This document shows, piece after piece, positions 44,318 through 53,346 of a DNA stretch of 57,724 nucleotides. Positions within the stretch are counted from its first letter, which is position 1. Every line of letters starts with the position of its first letter. Origin of the DNA: Methanosaeta sp. PtaB.Bin018. Its GTDB lineage: Archaea; Halobacteriota; Methanosarcinia; Methanotrichales; Methanotrichaceae. The notes under the pieces were generated by a model that searched no databases, had not been told where the DNA came from, and saw only the letters and a program-made list of their open reading frames with translations. Location of the stretch: NCBI GenBank assembly GCA_002067755.1, contig MVQH01000068.1:1-57724 (forward strand), written 5' to 3'. Position numbers and translations under genes: made by a program.

Positions 44318-44848
44318 TCATTCCTCCACAATCATCCGCTTCATCAATTCTTCAATTTGCCTCTTCTTATCGGGGGTAACCACAACCAGAACGCTTCCCT
44401 CATTGGGCTGGCCATAGACCACAACGGAGCCCACGGGCGCATATAGGATGGCAGGAAGAGTTGCCAGATCCTCCTCGCCATCGACTATTATTTTCACACG
44501 CTCATCGCCTTTCAGAGTGGCTCTGATGAGATCGATGAGCTCGCTTGTAAGGGTCGCAGCAGGATTCTTCACATCGATCGTTTTATAGCTGTCGTGATCC
44601 AGGCTCTTCACCACGTGGTCAGGCACAGGCATTCTCTTGGTCTTGTTGTCCACGATGGCAAGATCGGGCACAATTGATGCCTTTAAGAGATAAAATGCAG
44701 TCATGTCGCCTACAGCCGCAACTTTTTTGGCTGCCCGAAGCTCATGCTCCATTGCCTGCACGCATTCCAGGCCATCCCCTTTGCACAGCTGCCCTAGAGG
44801 GCTCTTCAGCATAGAGCGCAGCTCTTCTGGCAAAAGGAGTCTGCTCAA
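44318..44848 (-). CDS. GTP-dependent dephospho-CoA kinase
   Basis: A 176-residue protein of the DUF359 family, shown in Thermococcus to be the archaeal GTP-dependent dephospho-CoA kinase, the last step of CoA synthesis. Conserved: LRSMLKSPLGQL, AAVGDMTAFYLL, PDLAIVDNKTKR, VKNPAATLTSELI, VDGEEDLATLPAI and VVYGQPNEG. It is found in the RNA polymerase/ribosomal operon in many euryarchaea, as here, between spt4 and rps24e. Confidence 0.92.
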   Translation of the reverse strand: MSRLLLPEELRSMLKSPLGQLCKGDGLECVQAMEHELRAAKKVAAVGDMTAFYLLKASIVPDLAIVDNKTKRMPVPDHVVKSLDHDSYKTIDVKNPAATLTSELIDLIRATLKGDERVKIIVDGEEDLATLPAILYAPVGSVVVYGQPNEGSVLVVVTPDKKRQIEELMKRMIVEE

Positions 44849-44849
44849 T

Positions 44850-45035
44850 CTATCGCACCTTCAAAGCATATTTTCCGGGGAGAGTTATCTCCAGCTTCTT
44901 CGCGATGATCGACTCTTTTGGATCGATGATCACAACATAACCGCTCCAGTCCTTGCTGAGCGAGGCTGAATTACAGATGGGACAGATCTGACCTTCAATT
45001 ATTCTGCGACATTCTCTGCAAGCCTGCTCTGTCAT
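44850..45035 (-). CDS. spt4: Transcription elongation factor Spt4
   Basis: A 61-residue zinc-ribbon protein (formerly RpoE''), partner of Spt5 in processive transcription. Zinc ligands CRECRR and CPICNS; the SLSKDWSGYVVIIDP segment contacts Spt5. The start overlaps the end of rpo7 by four bases. Confidence 0.95.
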   Translation of the reverse strand: MTEQACRECRRIIEGQICPICNSASLSKDWSGYVVIIDPKESIIAKKLEITLPGKYALKVR

Positions 45036-45601
45036 TTAGCCTCTGCCTCTGCACCAGTTTTGTCGCTGGCCTCAAGCCATTCAAGCTTGCCCAGCCCCGT
45101 CTGCCTCATCGTGAGCCCTATCTTGCTCTCACGAGGCTCTTTTTCATTCAGGCTCACTGCTATGACCCTAGCTCGAACCTTGTCCCCCTCGCCCAAGGAT
45201 TTGTTCGAATCTTTGCTTACCAGCCGCGCGTTCTTTTCATCATAAGATATATACTCATTGGTGATCTGGCTGACATGCAACAGGCCATCGAAAGGCCCCA
45301 TGGAGATGAATGCGCCGAATTTGACGATCTCCACGACTTCCCCCTCGATGATCTCCTGCATCTCGGGTTTGAAGACGAGGGCATCAAAGATGACATTGTA
45401 ATATATGGATCCATCACCTGCCAGGATGTGCCCTTCTCCGATCTGATCCGCTCCCAGCACGGCCACGATGGTCCCAAGCGTCTTGTCCACTACCGCCTCG
45501 TATTTATCACGCAGTGACCTATTCACTGCAGCTTCGAGGGGATCTCCCAGATGATCTGGTTCTATCTTGGCCACGCCCTCAAGCTTCATCTTTTTATACA
45601 T
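45032..45601 (-). CDS. rpo7: RNA polymerase subunit Rpo7 (E')
   Basis: A 189-residue RNA polymerase stalk subunit. The N-terminal tip domain begins MYKKMKLEGVAKIEP; the C-terminal S1 domain is seen in VEIVKFGAFISMGPFDGLLH and MRQTGLG. It partners Rpo4, which is elsewhere, and binds nascent RNA. The start codon overlaps the stop of the PIN-domain gene by one base (TGATG). Confidence 0.95.
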   Translation of the reverse strand: MYKKMKLEGVAKIEPDHLGDPLEAAVNRSLRDKYEAVVDKTLGTIVAVLGADQIGEGHILAGDGSIYYNVIFDALVFKPEMQEIIEGEVVEIVKFGAFISMGPFDGLLHVSQITNEYISYDEKNARLVSKDSNKSLGEGDKVRARVIAVSLNEKEPRESKIGLTMRQTGLGKLEWLEASDKTGAEAEAK

Positions 45602-45984
45602 CAGTACTCCTTCTTCGTTGCCTCTAGATATCGCCCTTGGCGCAGGTATATTACCGTGATGCCGCTACTAAATAACCTTTTCTTCAAATGCTTATCGTTG
45701 GTGAAGACTGCAGCATCTTTCGCATGCGCAAGCCTCTCGATGGCCAGATCGGCATCGGGAATGTCTTCACCGATCACAACACATCGCCCGGCCAGCTCCA
45801 GCGCCACACGGGCGGCGACCTTGTCTCTCCCTCTGTCAGCATTTCTCGCCAGAGAGCGAAGCTCTCCAATGACGGATGATGGAACAAGCCATTGTACATA
45901 TCCGAGGCGCTCAAGCTCGCTGAATATATCCACACCAAACTGCTCAGGCACCATTAGGGCATTGGTATCCAGGATGACCTTCAT
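45601..45984 (-). CDS. PIN-domain nuclease (Fcf1/Utp24-like)
   Basis: A 127-residue PIN domain with acidic residues in VILDTNALM (D6), GELRSL, DIPDADLAIE and FTNDKHLKK, i.e. a complete nuclease site. In archaea this gene typically sits between aIF2 gamma and rpo7 and is related to Fcf1/Utp24, which cuts pre-rRNA; it is not a VapC toxin, as there is no antitoxin beside it. RNA processing is the likely role. Confidence 0.85.
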   Translation of the reverse strand: MKVILDTNALMVPEQFGVDIFSELERLGYVQWLVPSSVIGELRSLARNADRGRDKVAARVALELAGRCVVIGEDIPDADLAIERLAHAKDAAVFTNDKHLKKRLFSSGITVIYLRQGRYLEATKKEY

Positions 45985-45985
45985 G

Positions 45986-47269
45986 CTACTCGATTATGGT
46001 GCCAACGCCGATCAGGCGCCAGCGCGCGCCGATGCGTCTGCTGACGGCGACGCTGTCACCAATGTCCGCGCAGACGGGCCTTTTGAGCTGCACCTGGACG
46101 ACACCACCCTCACGAGCGCTATTGACAACTCCTACAGTAGTTGCCGTTCCGACGTTGAGCATCAGCGGCTCGCTGGAGTGGATGGGCTCCACCATCGACT
46201 CGTCAGTGACACCTACAACCCTCTCCAGGAGCTGCATGTTCATTGTGAAGGCATTGAGAACTTTCGGGAGCTTTCCGGGCTCGCCAGCCACCTGGCCAAC
46301 CAGCGCATCGCTCTTGGTCATGACTGGATCAAGCTGAGTGCCCACGCCCACCAGGCCCCCGGGCGTGATCTCATCCTGAGCATGTGAGCCTGCCAGCAGG
46401 CTTATTACCTTGGTCTGGATGGGGACCCACTGCTTGCGCCCCTCGTAATCCACATGTCGACCAGGACAAATCTCGATCTTGTCGCCAACTCTAAGCCTCC
46501 CTTGTGAGAGCGATCCTCCAATGACGCCACCTTTCAGGCTATCGGGCGTAGCCCCCGGTCGATTGACATCGAATGATCGGGCAATTTTAAGCAATGCTGG
46601 CTTGGAGACGTCCCTGGGGGGCGTGGGTATGGCATTCTCAATGGCCTCGATGACCATATCGATGTTTATATTTTGCTGGGCCGAAATAGGTACTATGGGA
46701 GCGTTCTCGGCTACAGTTCCCTTCACGAAATCCTTGATTTGCTGATAATGCACCATAACCTGCTCACGCGACATGAGATCGATCTTGTTTTGTACAATCA
46801 CGATCCTGTCGATGCCAGTGATGTTGAGGGCCATGAGGTGCTCCTTGGTCTGCGGCTGGGGGCATGGCTCATTGGCAGAGATGACCAGTACTGCTCCATC
46901 CATGATGGCAGCCCCACATAGCATGGTGGCCATCAGAGTCTCATGACCTGGTGAGTCAACGAATGAGACAGTTCGCAAGATCTCCGATTCTGTGCCGCAG
47001 TGAGGGCATCTCTCTTCTACAGTATAGGCATCAGGCTCTGGGCATTTTGGGCACTTTCGGAAGGTTGCATCTGCATACCCCAGGCGAATGGAGATTCCCC
47101 TCTTGACCTCCTCGCTGTGCTGATCTGTCCAAACCCCTGAGAGGGCCTTTACAAGAGTGGTTTTGCCGTGATCGACGTGGCCCACCATTCCGATGTTAAC
47201 CTCTGGTTTTTTGGCTATTGGCTTTTTAGCCTCGCTCTTTGAATCTGATTTGATGTCGGATTTTACCAA
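45986..47269 (-). CDS. eif2g: Translation initiation factor aIF2 subunit gamma
   Basis: A 427-residue GTPase that delivers initiator Met-tRNA to the ribosome. G1 [11 protein letters not shown]2 [10 protein letters not shown]3 DSPGHE, G4 QNKID, and the archaeal/eukaryal zinc knuckle [19 protein letters not shown] seen as two CxxC pairs. Domains II and III follow ([19 protein letters not shown]). It is the first gene of the operon aIF2gamma-PIN-rpo7-spt4-DPCK-S24e-S27ae, a widespread archaeal arrangement. Confidence 0.96.
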   Translation of the reverse strand: MVKSDIKSDSKSEAKKPIAKKPEVNIGMVGHVDHGKTTLVKALSGVWTDQHSEEVKRGISIRLGYADATFRKCPKCPEPDAYTVEERCPHCGTESEILRTVSFVDSPGHETLMATMLCGAAIMDGAVLVISANEPCPQPQTKEHLMALNITGIDRIVIVQNKIDLMSREQVMVHYQQIKDFVKGTVAENAPIVPISAQQNINIDMVIEAIENAIPTPPRDVSKPALLKIARSFDVNRPGATPDSLKGGVIGGSLSQGRLRVGDKIEICPGRHVDYEGRKQWVPIQTKVISLLAGSHAQDEITPGGLVGVGTQLDPVMTKSDALVGQVAGEPGKLPKVLNAFTMNMQLLERVVGVTDESMVEPIHSSEPLMLNVGTATTVGVVNSAREGGVVQVQLKRPVCADIGDSVAVSRRIGARWRLIGVGTIIE

Positions 47270-47349
47270 ATTGAGATCTCCTTGATGATTGTAATGACCA
47301 AAGGTTGATGGAGATCTCTATATAAATACTTCATGGCTCAGTCATATGC

Positions 47350-47480
47350 CATCAGGGCTACAGCCTCTACGCTACAATCCTGGACGTGTGCCGCATCAGT
47401 GCCGCATCAAGTGTGCGACGGCTCCAGCGACTGAAGTTGCAGGAGGCGTCACATGCATGCTCCTCTTGCCAGCCCTGATG
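47350..47480. other. Structured intergenic segment with terminal inverted repeats
   Basis: Perfect 10-bp ends CATCAGGGCT (47350-47359) and AGCCCTGATG (47471-47480) enclose 111 bases with further internal complementarity and a tandem GTGCCGCATCA repeat (47389-47410). It fills most of the 304-base gap between adk and aIF2 gamma. It may be a small RNA or a tiny non-autonomous element (MITE). Confidence 0.45.
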
Positions 47481-47573
47481 AAAAAAGGAGATGCGGCAGA
47501 ATTAATAGCAAAATGAAGTGACTCCAAGCTACGCCGAGCAGCTCCGGGAGAAAAAGAGAAGAAGATGCTGGGC

Positions 47574-48212
47574 CTATCCCAGAACCTTCGTGATCTCGGC
47601 GAAGATGGCCTTGATGTCGCCCACGCCAAGAACTGTCTTGACAAGTCCTCTCTTGTTGTAGTAGTCGATCAGCGGCTGTGTCTGGGCATGATAGGCCTGG
47701 AGCCTCTGCTTGACGGTCTCCTCTGTGTCGTCCTGCCTCTGGTAGAGGTCAGCGCCGCAGGCATCGCACTTTCCAGCGACTTTTGGCGGGTTGAACTGGA
47801 CGTGATAGGTGGTTCCGCATTTGCACATCCTCCTTCCTGTGACGCGCTTGACCAACTCCTCGTCAGGAACATCGATGTTCAAGACCACATCGATCTTCTG
47901 GCCTAGCGCCGGAAGGATCTTGTCCAGGGCCTCTGCCTGAGGAATGGTCCTCGGATAGCCATCCAGCATCCAGCCACCCTTGACATCTGGCTTGGCCAGC
48001 CTGTCCTTTATGATATCGATGAGAAGCGAATCGGGAACGAGCTTTCCTGCATCCATGTACTTCTTGGCTTCGACTCCCAAGGGCGTTCCGTTGCGAACGT
48101 TCTCCCTGAGTATGTCTCCGGTGGAGACGTGCAAAACCTTGTATTTGTCAGCGATCATCTTGGCCTGTGTACCCTTACCGGATCCTGGTGGACCGAGCAG
48201 AATAATATCCAT
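47574..48212 (-). CDS. adk: Adenylate kinase
   Basis: A 212-residue long-form adenylate kinase (ATP + AMP to 2 ADP). P-loop GPPGSGKGTQAKM at the start, NMP site LHVSTGDILRENV, LLDGYPRTIPQAEAL, and a zinc-bearing LID with CKCGTTYH and CDACGA cysteine pairs. This bacterial-type, zinc-containing form is normal in Methanosarcinales, whereas the AK6-like enzyme at 10.0 kb is a separate family. Confidence 0.95.
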   Translation of the reverse strand: MDIILLGPPGSGKGTQAKMIADKYKVLHVSTGDILRENVRNGTPLGVEAKKYMDAGKLVPDSLLIDIIKDRLAKPDVKGGWMLDGYPRTIPQAEALDKILPALGQKIDVVLNIDVPDEELVKRVTGRRMCKCGTTYHVQFNPPKVAGKCDACGADLYQRQDDTEETVKQRLQAYHAQTQPLIDYYNKRGLVKTVLGVGDIKAIFAEITKVLG

Positions 48213-48309
48213 TAAAGCTTCCTCCTATTCCCTTGACAAAGCAGCCATTGCCGCTTGTGCCCAAGCGAGGTTAGGGTACAATCCCATATTTAAAAAACCT
48301 TTCTAGAGC

Positions 48310-48933
48310 CTAGCCTACGTGCGCTGCCGCGCTCATCAGAGCGCCTGCAAATAAAGGAATCGTGAGATTGTCGTCCAGGCCACGACGGCGGATGATGATT
48401 GCCACAGAATCTGCAACTGTCGCTCCAACAGCTCCTGCAAAATAGACGCCGATTGGAAGCTTCGTCAGGCTCGAGGAGAGATAGCCTATGAGGATGCAGG
48501 CAGAGAGCATGACTGCGACTATTGGCCACGGCTTGATGCGCCACTTTTCGTTTCGATCACGCACATTGGAGTTCTCCAGTGCTGAGCCCACGAGGCCGCT
48601 CACAGTATCGCCCAGGGAGAGAAAAAGCATCGATGCCAGAGCGATCATTGGCGAGAAGAGAACGACTGTGAGAAGGCTGCCCACGATGTAATAGATGTAG
48701 CCTGCAACCTTCTCTTCCTCCTGGTCCCTGACCTCTGGCAGGCGTATCCTTCCCTTGAGCCTTCCTGCCTCCAGAAGGAGTGCTATGAGCAGGGCCAGGC
48801 CGATCATCACAGCTGTGAAAGCCCTGCCGAATGCCAGGATGCCTACAGGGACGGACAGGCCAGTTAGGTGAATGCACTTTCTCCTGATCTCCTTGATCAG
48901 TTTGTAGCGCCACTGCCTGGAGACTTTGCACAA
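48310..48933 (-). CDS. Polyprenol/phytol kinase-like membrane protein
   Basis: A 207-residue integral membrane protein with about six helices in the CTP-dependent lipid kinase family (SEC59 dolichol kinase, DGK1, VTE5 phytol kinase). It opens with EIRRKCIHLTGLSVPVGI, where RKxxH is a family hallmark; LSLGDTVSGLVGSAL and GATVADSVAIIIRRRGLDDNL carry the conserved aspartates for CTP. It could phosphorylate dolichol or a geranylgeraniol for lipid or glycan carriers. It lies downstream of glyS with 32 bases between them. Confidence 0.85.
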   Translation of the reverse strand: MCKVSRQWRYKLIKEIRRKCIHLTGLSVPVGILAFGRAFTAVMIGLALLIALLLEAGRLKGRIRLPEVRDQEEEKVAGYIYYIVGSLLTVVLFSPMIALASMLFLSLGDTVSGLVGSALENSNVRDRNEKWRIKPWPIVAVMLSACILIGYLSSSLTKLPIGVYFAGAVGATVADSVAIIIRRRGLDDNLTIPLFAGALMSAAAHVG

Positions 48934-48965
48934 GGGTTATCTCATCCTTCCTGGAATGGAACGCA

Positions 48966-50711
48966 TCACTTCTCTTTCGCAGGCATGACCAGCGTGCCTG
49001 CCTCCAAGAACTTCACTCTTCCACTGAGCAGCGACTGAAGGGTGTCGGCCACCTCTTCGATGGCCACTCGAACCTGTTGCATGGAGTCTCTATCGCGGAT
49101 GGTGACGGTGCCCTGCTCCAGCGTCTCGTAGTCCACTGTGACATCATAGGGCGTTCCGACCTCGTCATTCCTCCTGTATCTGCGACCGATGGACCCGGAA
49201 GTGTCCCAGTCAACGCGCAAACCGCGAATTCGCAGCTCTTCCAAGATCTTCTTTGCAGGTATTATCAGCTCTTCGCGATCCATCAAGGGCAGAACTGCCA
49301 CCTCAATTGGGGCAACAGCAGGCTTGAACCTGAGGACTGCCCTGGTCTCTCCATCGACTGCGTCCTCGTAGAATGAGTGATCGAGGACGGTGTAAAGTAT
49401 CCGGTCGATGCCAAATGACGGCTCGATTACATGTGGTATGATCTCCTCGCCTCGAACCTCTTCTTCCACGGTCTCGCATGAGACGAGAGAGGGCTCTATC
49501 TCGATGGACTCGCCATCAACTAAAACTGTTATTTTATCCCCCTGCAGCTTTGCAGCGGGCAAAGCCTTGAGGGCCTCGGCGACTGCCTTGGCCTTGCCCT
49601 TGAACCTCGGCCCCAGGGCCTTGAAGTCAGGCTTGACCACAATCTTCTGCCGCTTCTTGGGCCGATCATAGTGCACGAAAACGCTGAGGTTGACCTTGCT
49701 GGTTGCCGCGTGGGCCTTGAGGTCAAAGTCCGTCCTGTCTGCCACACCCACGATCTCTATCCAGCCCAGACGATCCAGGAATACCTCAGCATCCCAGCAA
49801 TCTGCAGCGTAATGGGCCATCTCATCCGCTTTGTGCTGGCGGAAACGCATCTTGTCAGGAGACACGCCCACAGCCAGAAGGAACTGGTAGGTGCGGGCGA
49901 CGTAGTAGGCAAGCATTTGGTGAGCGACAACGCCGCGCTCGACGGCTTCTCCAAAGGTCATCTCCTCTTCGGTGCCAGTCTCTTGTGCTGCTTGCGAGTA
50001 GAACTTCATCTTGATGTCTTTTATCTCGGCAAAGCGTGGATGGGTCTTGTCTCGAGGATCGATGAAGATCTCAGCTTCTGCCTGGGTGAATTCCCTCAGC
50101 CTGATCACACCCTGACGGGGTGAGATCTCGTTTCTATAGGATTTGCCTATCTGAACTGCTGCGAAGGGCAACGAGTCACGGAAGTGGCGCAGAAGCCTGG
50201 GAAAGTTGATGAACATGCCCTGTGCCGTCTCAGGCCGCAGATAACCAGTCATCTTGTTTCCAGGTCCTATCATCGTCTTGAACATTAGATTGAACTCATA
50301 AACAGGAGAGAGCTCTCCGCCGCATTCCGGGCAGCCAATCTCATTCTCCTGAATTGTCCTGTAGATCTCCTCATTGGTGAGCGCGTCTGGAACCTCGACG
50401 ATGTGCTTGATGAGGTGATCGGCGCGGTAGATCTCTTTGCACTCCTTGCAGCTGGTGAGGGGATCGGAAAAGCCGCTCAGGTGTCCTGAGGCCTGGTAGA
50501 TTCCTTCGACTCCGATGGTTGGCGCCTCGATCTCAGCAAACCCCTCCTGAATGACGAAGAACTGCCGCCAGATATCCTCGATGCGCCGTTTTAGCGGTGC
50601 CCCAAGAGGGCCGTAATCGAAAAATCCCGCTGCACCTCCATAAAGCTCAAAGGCGGGCCAGAGAAAGCCGCGCCTGCGGGCGAGTTCATTAACCTTCTCG
50701 TTTTTATCCAT
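48966..50711 (-). CDS. glyS: Glycyl-tRNA synthetase
   Basis: A 581-residue class II synthetase of the alpha2 archaeal/eukaryal type. N-terminal LARRRGFLWPAFELYGGAAGFFDYGPLG (first part only), motif 2 around SYRNEISPRQGVIRLREFTQAE, motif 3 EPSFGIDRILYTVLD, zinc-like CKECKEIYRADH and CPECGGEL, and an anticodon-binding domain near the end (VAVLPLMDREEL, DWDTSGSIGRRYRR). Full length. First gene of a minus-strand set with the polyprenol kinase-like gene. Confidence 0.96.
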   Translation of the reverse strand: MDKNEKVNELARRRGFLWPAFELYGGAAGFFDYGPLGAPLKRRIEDIWRQFFVIQEGFAEIEAPTIGVEGIYQASGHLSGFSDPLTSCKECKEIYRADHLIKHIVEVPDALTNEEIYRTIQENEIGCPECGGELSPVYEFNLMFKTMIGPGNKMTGYLRPETAQGMFINFPRLLRHFRDSLPFAAVQIGKSYRNEISPRQGVIRLREFTQAEAEIFIDPRDKTHPRFAEIKDIKMKFYSQAAQETGTEEEMTFGEAVERGVVAHQMLAYYVARTYQFLLAVGVSPDKMRFRQHKADEMAHYAADCWDAEVFLDRLGWIEIVGVADRTDFDLKAHAATSKVNLSVFVHYDRPKKRQKIVVKPDFKALGPRFKGKAKAVAEALKALPAAKLQGDKITVLVDGESIEIEPSLVSCETVEEEVRGEEIIPHVIEPSFGIDRILYTVLDHSFYEDAVDGETRAVLRFKPAVAPIEVAVLPLMDREELIIPAKKILEELRIRGLRVDWDTSGSIGRRYRRNDEVGTPYDVTVDYETLEQGTVTIRDRDSMQQVRVAIEEVADTLQSLLSGRVKFLEAGTLVMPAKEK

Positions 50712-50806
50712 GCCAATCCTCGCTGTGGTTTTAAGAGTACCAGGGTGATTTAATCTTTGTCTTCGAACGACTGAAAAATAGTTGAGCGCTCAGAGCAGGA
50801 GATATT

Positions 50807-50845
50807 GGCTCTGAAAGACTAGCTCTGAAAGACTAGCTCTGAAAG
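50807..50845. repeat. 14-bp tandem repeat
   Basis: Units (A/G)GCTCTGAAAGACT at 50807-50820 and 50821-50834 followed by a partial third copy to 50845. It lies between glyS and the next small gene; the GAGCGCTC palindrome sits just upstream at 50784. Confidence 0.75.
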
Positions 50846-50849
50846 GAAG

Positions 50850-50984
50850 TTAGCCAAAGGTGGAGAGTGCTAAAAGCATCCCAAAGGCTGCACTCACAGT
50901 GAATAGGAGGATTAAATCGCAGTACTTATTGTGCATCAACTTCCCGAGGCCGTACAAGATAATGCTAGATTCTTTCTCGTCCAT
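50850..50984 (-). CDS. Small single-pass membrane protein
   Basis: A 44-residue predicted membrane protein: a charged N-terminus (MDEKESSIILYGLGKLMHNK) then one hydrophobic helix (LILLFTVSAAFGMLLALSTFG). The frame opens at 51032, but ATG 50984 has an AGGAGAGTGAGG ribosome-binding region. No family is recognised; reality of the gene is moderately supported by the RBS and the helix. Confidence 0.45.
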   Translation of the reverse strand: MDEKESSIILYGLGKLMHNKYCDLILLFTVSAAFGMLLALSTFG

Positions 50985-51342
50985 TTCCTCACTCTCCTCT
51001 TTCATTCCTAAAACCCCACTCACCATTTGCATGTACCATAAGAGGGCAGTTTTGATTTAAGTAGCTATTTTTCACATTGAGGTGTTATTAGAGCTTTTGT
51101 CTCTAATTTTGAATCATATGAATCTCATATATCCCTCGTATAGGTTAATTTAGAAGGCTAGAGAGAGTTTGGCTGCAGACAAAGTCTTGCGATTTTTGGC
51201 CTGGAACGATTAACGGTAAATATCAAAATAGAACTGTCCAGGCCGCTTTGAAAGTGAATCGAACCTTCGTTTAAGAAATATCCAGAAACCCTTCCATCGT
51301 TCGTTCTGTCATGATTTCATATATGGTTCGAGGAGTGTTGTG
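50985..51342. other. Intergenic region before secreted repeat protein
   Basis: A 358-base AT-rich gap between divergent small genes. It contains several A/T-rich stretches that could be promoters for the downstream gene (e.g. TTTCATATATGG at about 51315) but nothing else was recognised. Confidence 0.4.
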
Positions 51343-51981
51343 ATGTGTATTAATGAAATCACGGAGAGAATTTGCATGACAGCACGGAATTGTTTGGCAA
51401 CCCTACTGGTGTTGGGTTGCATGGCCTTCGTGGCATCTGCCGCAGATCAAATTGCGCTGACCATTCACGTCCACGAGGGAGACCTCAATGGAACACTGCT
51501 CTCGGGCGTCCGGATCACTGGGCAGGATGCATCTGGAGAGGACTTTGATGTAACAACAGATTCTGATGGCATTGCGATCGTAAAAGGCGAACCAGGAACA
51601 TGGACTTTTGCCTTCGAAAAGACCGGTTATGAGACACTTTACCTGAATTGGGATGCTACAAAAACAGAGGATACTGCCGCATACCTTGAAAGAACATCCT
51701 CTAAAATGAGCTCATCCTCACAAGACCAGGTAACATTGACAGTATATGTTCATGAAGGCTCTCTGGATGGGGACCTTCTCTCCGGTGTACAGATTTCCGG
51801 AGAAGATGCTGCAGGAGATAGCTTTGAGGCAACAACGGACTCTAGCGGCACTGCAGTCATTACAGGAGCTCCGGGAAGCTGGCAGTTTACCTTTGAGAAG
51901 AGAGGTTATGAAACACTGACGCTGAACTACGATGCGACTCAGACAGAGGCTACAGCAGCTTATCTTGAGAAGTCTACTTGA
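51343..51981 (+). CDS. Secreted protein with duplicated beta-sandwich domain
   Basis: A 212-residue exported protein. A signal peptide (NCLATLLVLGCMAFVASAA) starts near residue 16; then two ~75-residue repeats, each beginning with a LT-x-V/H-VHEG motif and ending GYETL-LN-DAT-TE-TAAYLE. The repeats resemble carboxypeptidase-regulatory/Cna-B-like surface domains. GAGGAG upstream of ATG 51343 is the likely ribosome-binding site, although ATG 51376 directly before the signal peptide is possible. Its stop codon lies in a 31-bp tandem duplication, which suggests recent length change downstream. Confidence 0.7.
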   Translation: MCINEITERICMTARNCLATLLVLGCMAFVASAADQIALTIHVHEGDLNGTLLSGVRITGQDASGEDFDVTTDSDGIAIVKGEPGTWTFAFEKTGYETLYLNWDATKTEDTAAYLERTSSKMSSSSQDQVTLTVYVHEGSLDGDLLSGVQISGEDAAGDSFEATTDSSGTAVITGAPGSWQFTFEKRGYETLTLNYDATQTEATAAYLEKST

Positions 51982-52030
51982 TCTTGAACATGATCTTGAG
52001 AAGTCTACTTGATCTTGAACATGATCTTGA
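51962..52030. repeat. 31-bp tandem duplication at the stop codon
   Basis: Two exact 31-base copies at 51962-51992 and 51993-52023, then the first seven bases of a third. The gene's TGA (51979-51981) lies in the first copy, so the second copy is a duplicated, untranslated gene end. Confidence 0.9.
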
Positions 52031-52065
52031 GGCTACTTGATCTTCAATCGGACCCGATTTAATTT

Positions 52066-52152
52066 TTTATTATTTTTTTCAGTAATCTTTTTTAATTTAT
52101 TAATTTTTTTAATCTTTTTTAATCTTTTTTAATCTTTTTTAATTTTTTTCCT
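52066..52152 (+). terminator. Long T-rich terminator tract
   Basis: A stretch almost made of T, with three to four copies of AATCTTTTTT at 52110-52140, just after the secreted repeat protein. Archaeal termination uses oligo-T without a required hairpin, so this is a strong candidate terminator. Confidence 0.65.
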
Positions 52153-52190
52153 CAATAAAATTTTAAAAAATAACAAAGTAAAAAATGCCC

Positions 52191-52250
52191 ATGACCCAAG
52201 GTCACCCATGTGGATGAAAATGGATCTTTGCAAGAACCATTTTCATACCA
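52191..52250 (+). repeat. Repeat B (60 bp, two hairpins), copy 2
   Basis: Second copy of the element at 37210-37270. The first stem here reads TGACC-CAA-GGTCA; the G-to-A change shortens it by one pair. It lies between the T-rich terminator and the end of the convergent hsp20 gene. Confidence 0.8.
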
Positions 52251-52284
52251 AAAGATTTTAAAAAGGATAAATTTTAGATTCTGC

Positions 52285-52872
52285 TTACTCGATCTTCACC
52301 TCTCTGCCTTTCCTCTTCTCTTTTTTGTCCAGCTCCAGTGTCAGGACGCCGTTCTTGTAGGATGCTTTTGCGCTTCCCACATCGACTGTTGAGTCAAGTT
52401 GGATCATCTTGTAGAACTTTTTATCGTCCTCTGTCTTGATCTCTACGCTGTCATCGGCCACGTCGAGCTTTACTTTCTCCTTGTCAACGCCAGGCAGCTC
52501 AACGAAGATTTTGTACTTATCCTTCTCGTCCATGATGTCGACCATCGGCTCGCGCCCAAGGCTCGGCTCTATGCCCCTATAAGATGGCTTGATGTTGCCG
52601 AACTCCCTGAATACGGGCTCCTTTCCCGGCTCTGCAGTGTAGCTGAAACCGTAGACGAACGGGCCATACCTCCGAGTGACGCCCATTGGGGTCACCTCCT
52701 CGCGCACAAAATCCTTCAACTCAGATGGCATGGACTCTTCAAATCTCTTGATCATCTCCTCGAAGGGCTCCCTGAACCAGTCCTCTTCCGGCTTTGCCTT
52801 TCTCTCAAAGGGAAAGCCCTTTGCAAAGCTCTCGAATATATCGAATATAGATGGATATCTCTTGTCCCACAT
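52285..52872 (-). CDS. Hsp20 small heat-shock protein
   Basis: A 195-residue alpha-crystallin-domain chaperone with a long N-terminal arm rich in F, E and P. The alpha-crystallin domain (residues ~105-190) contains DEKDKYKIFVELPGVDKEKVKLD split across strands, and the conserved A-x-x-x-N-G-V-L-x-L motif ASYKNGVLTLELDKKE. The tail KGREVKIE includes the I-x-I/V-type anchor. It should bind unfolded proteins under heat or oxygen stress. The N-arm is longer than usual for the family. Confidence 0.9.
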   Translation of the reverse strand: MWDKRYPSIFDIFESFAKGFPFERKAKPEEDWFREPFEEMIKRFEESMPSELKDFVREEVTPMGVTRRYGPFVYGFSYTAEPGKEPVFREFGNIKPSYRGIEPSLGREPMVDIMDEKDKYKIFVELPGVDKEKVKLDVADDSVEIKTEDDKKFYKMIQLDSTVDVGSAKASYKNGVLTLELDKKEKRKGREVKIE

Positions 52873-52916
52873 TTGACCTCACCTCATAGTTACTTCTACA
52901 TACTAACTTAGAGATA

Positions 52917-53327
52917 GTGATAAGATATAAAGATTTTGTTCTGTTTGCAGCCATGGCAATCTTCAATAGGGAAGAGATACCAAAAACAGCAATGATGATA
53001 TTGCTCAAAGGCTTGGTGCAGTTTGAGGCGGAGATTCAGGGCCCAACGGAAATCCGATCGAGAATCATCTGGCCCGATTCAGAAGGCCCATGGATTGAAG
53101 GCGGACTGCAAGACCTGATGGTCCATTTCACCTATGCTGCCTGGACTGCTTACAACCTTGAATGCGCACTGTCCATGACCTTGTCCAGTCATGATGAAGG
53201 CCTAAGTCGCAGCGTTTCGGATATGATGACAAAGGTGGTCTCAGTTATGGGTGCCATACAGGTTGCTGAGATCAGGCTCACGCGCGAAGCCTTAGACGAG
53301 CTGAAGAGAGACCGAATAGAGCCCTGA
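52917..53327 (+). CDS. Hypothetical protein
   Basis: A 136-residue predicted helical protein that I do not recognise. Features: GLVQFEAEIQGPTEIRSRI, WIEGGLQDLMVHFTYAAW and several methionines in the C-terminal helix. The first 12 residues are less family-like and ATG 52953 is an alternative start. It is divergent from hsp20 and ends just before tRNA-Gln, which is on the opposite strand. Confidence 0.5.
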   Translation: MIRYKDFVLFAAMAIFNREEIPKTAMMILLKGLVQFEAEIQGPTEIRSRIIWPDSEGPWIEGGLQDLMVHFTYAAWTAYNLECALSMTLSSHDEGLSRSVSDMMTKVVSVMGAIQVAEIRLTREALDELKRDRIEP

Positions 53328-53346
53328 CGCAAGAGACGGGGAAAAG

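Noticed and set aside
45601-45984. VapC toxin
   Set aside because: Although it is a PIN domain, there is no antitoxin gene beside it and it lies in a conserved operon with aIF2 gamma and rpo7.
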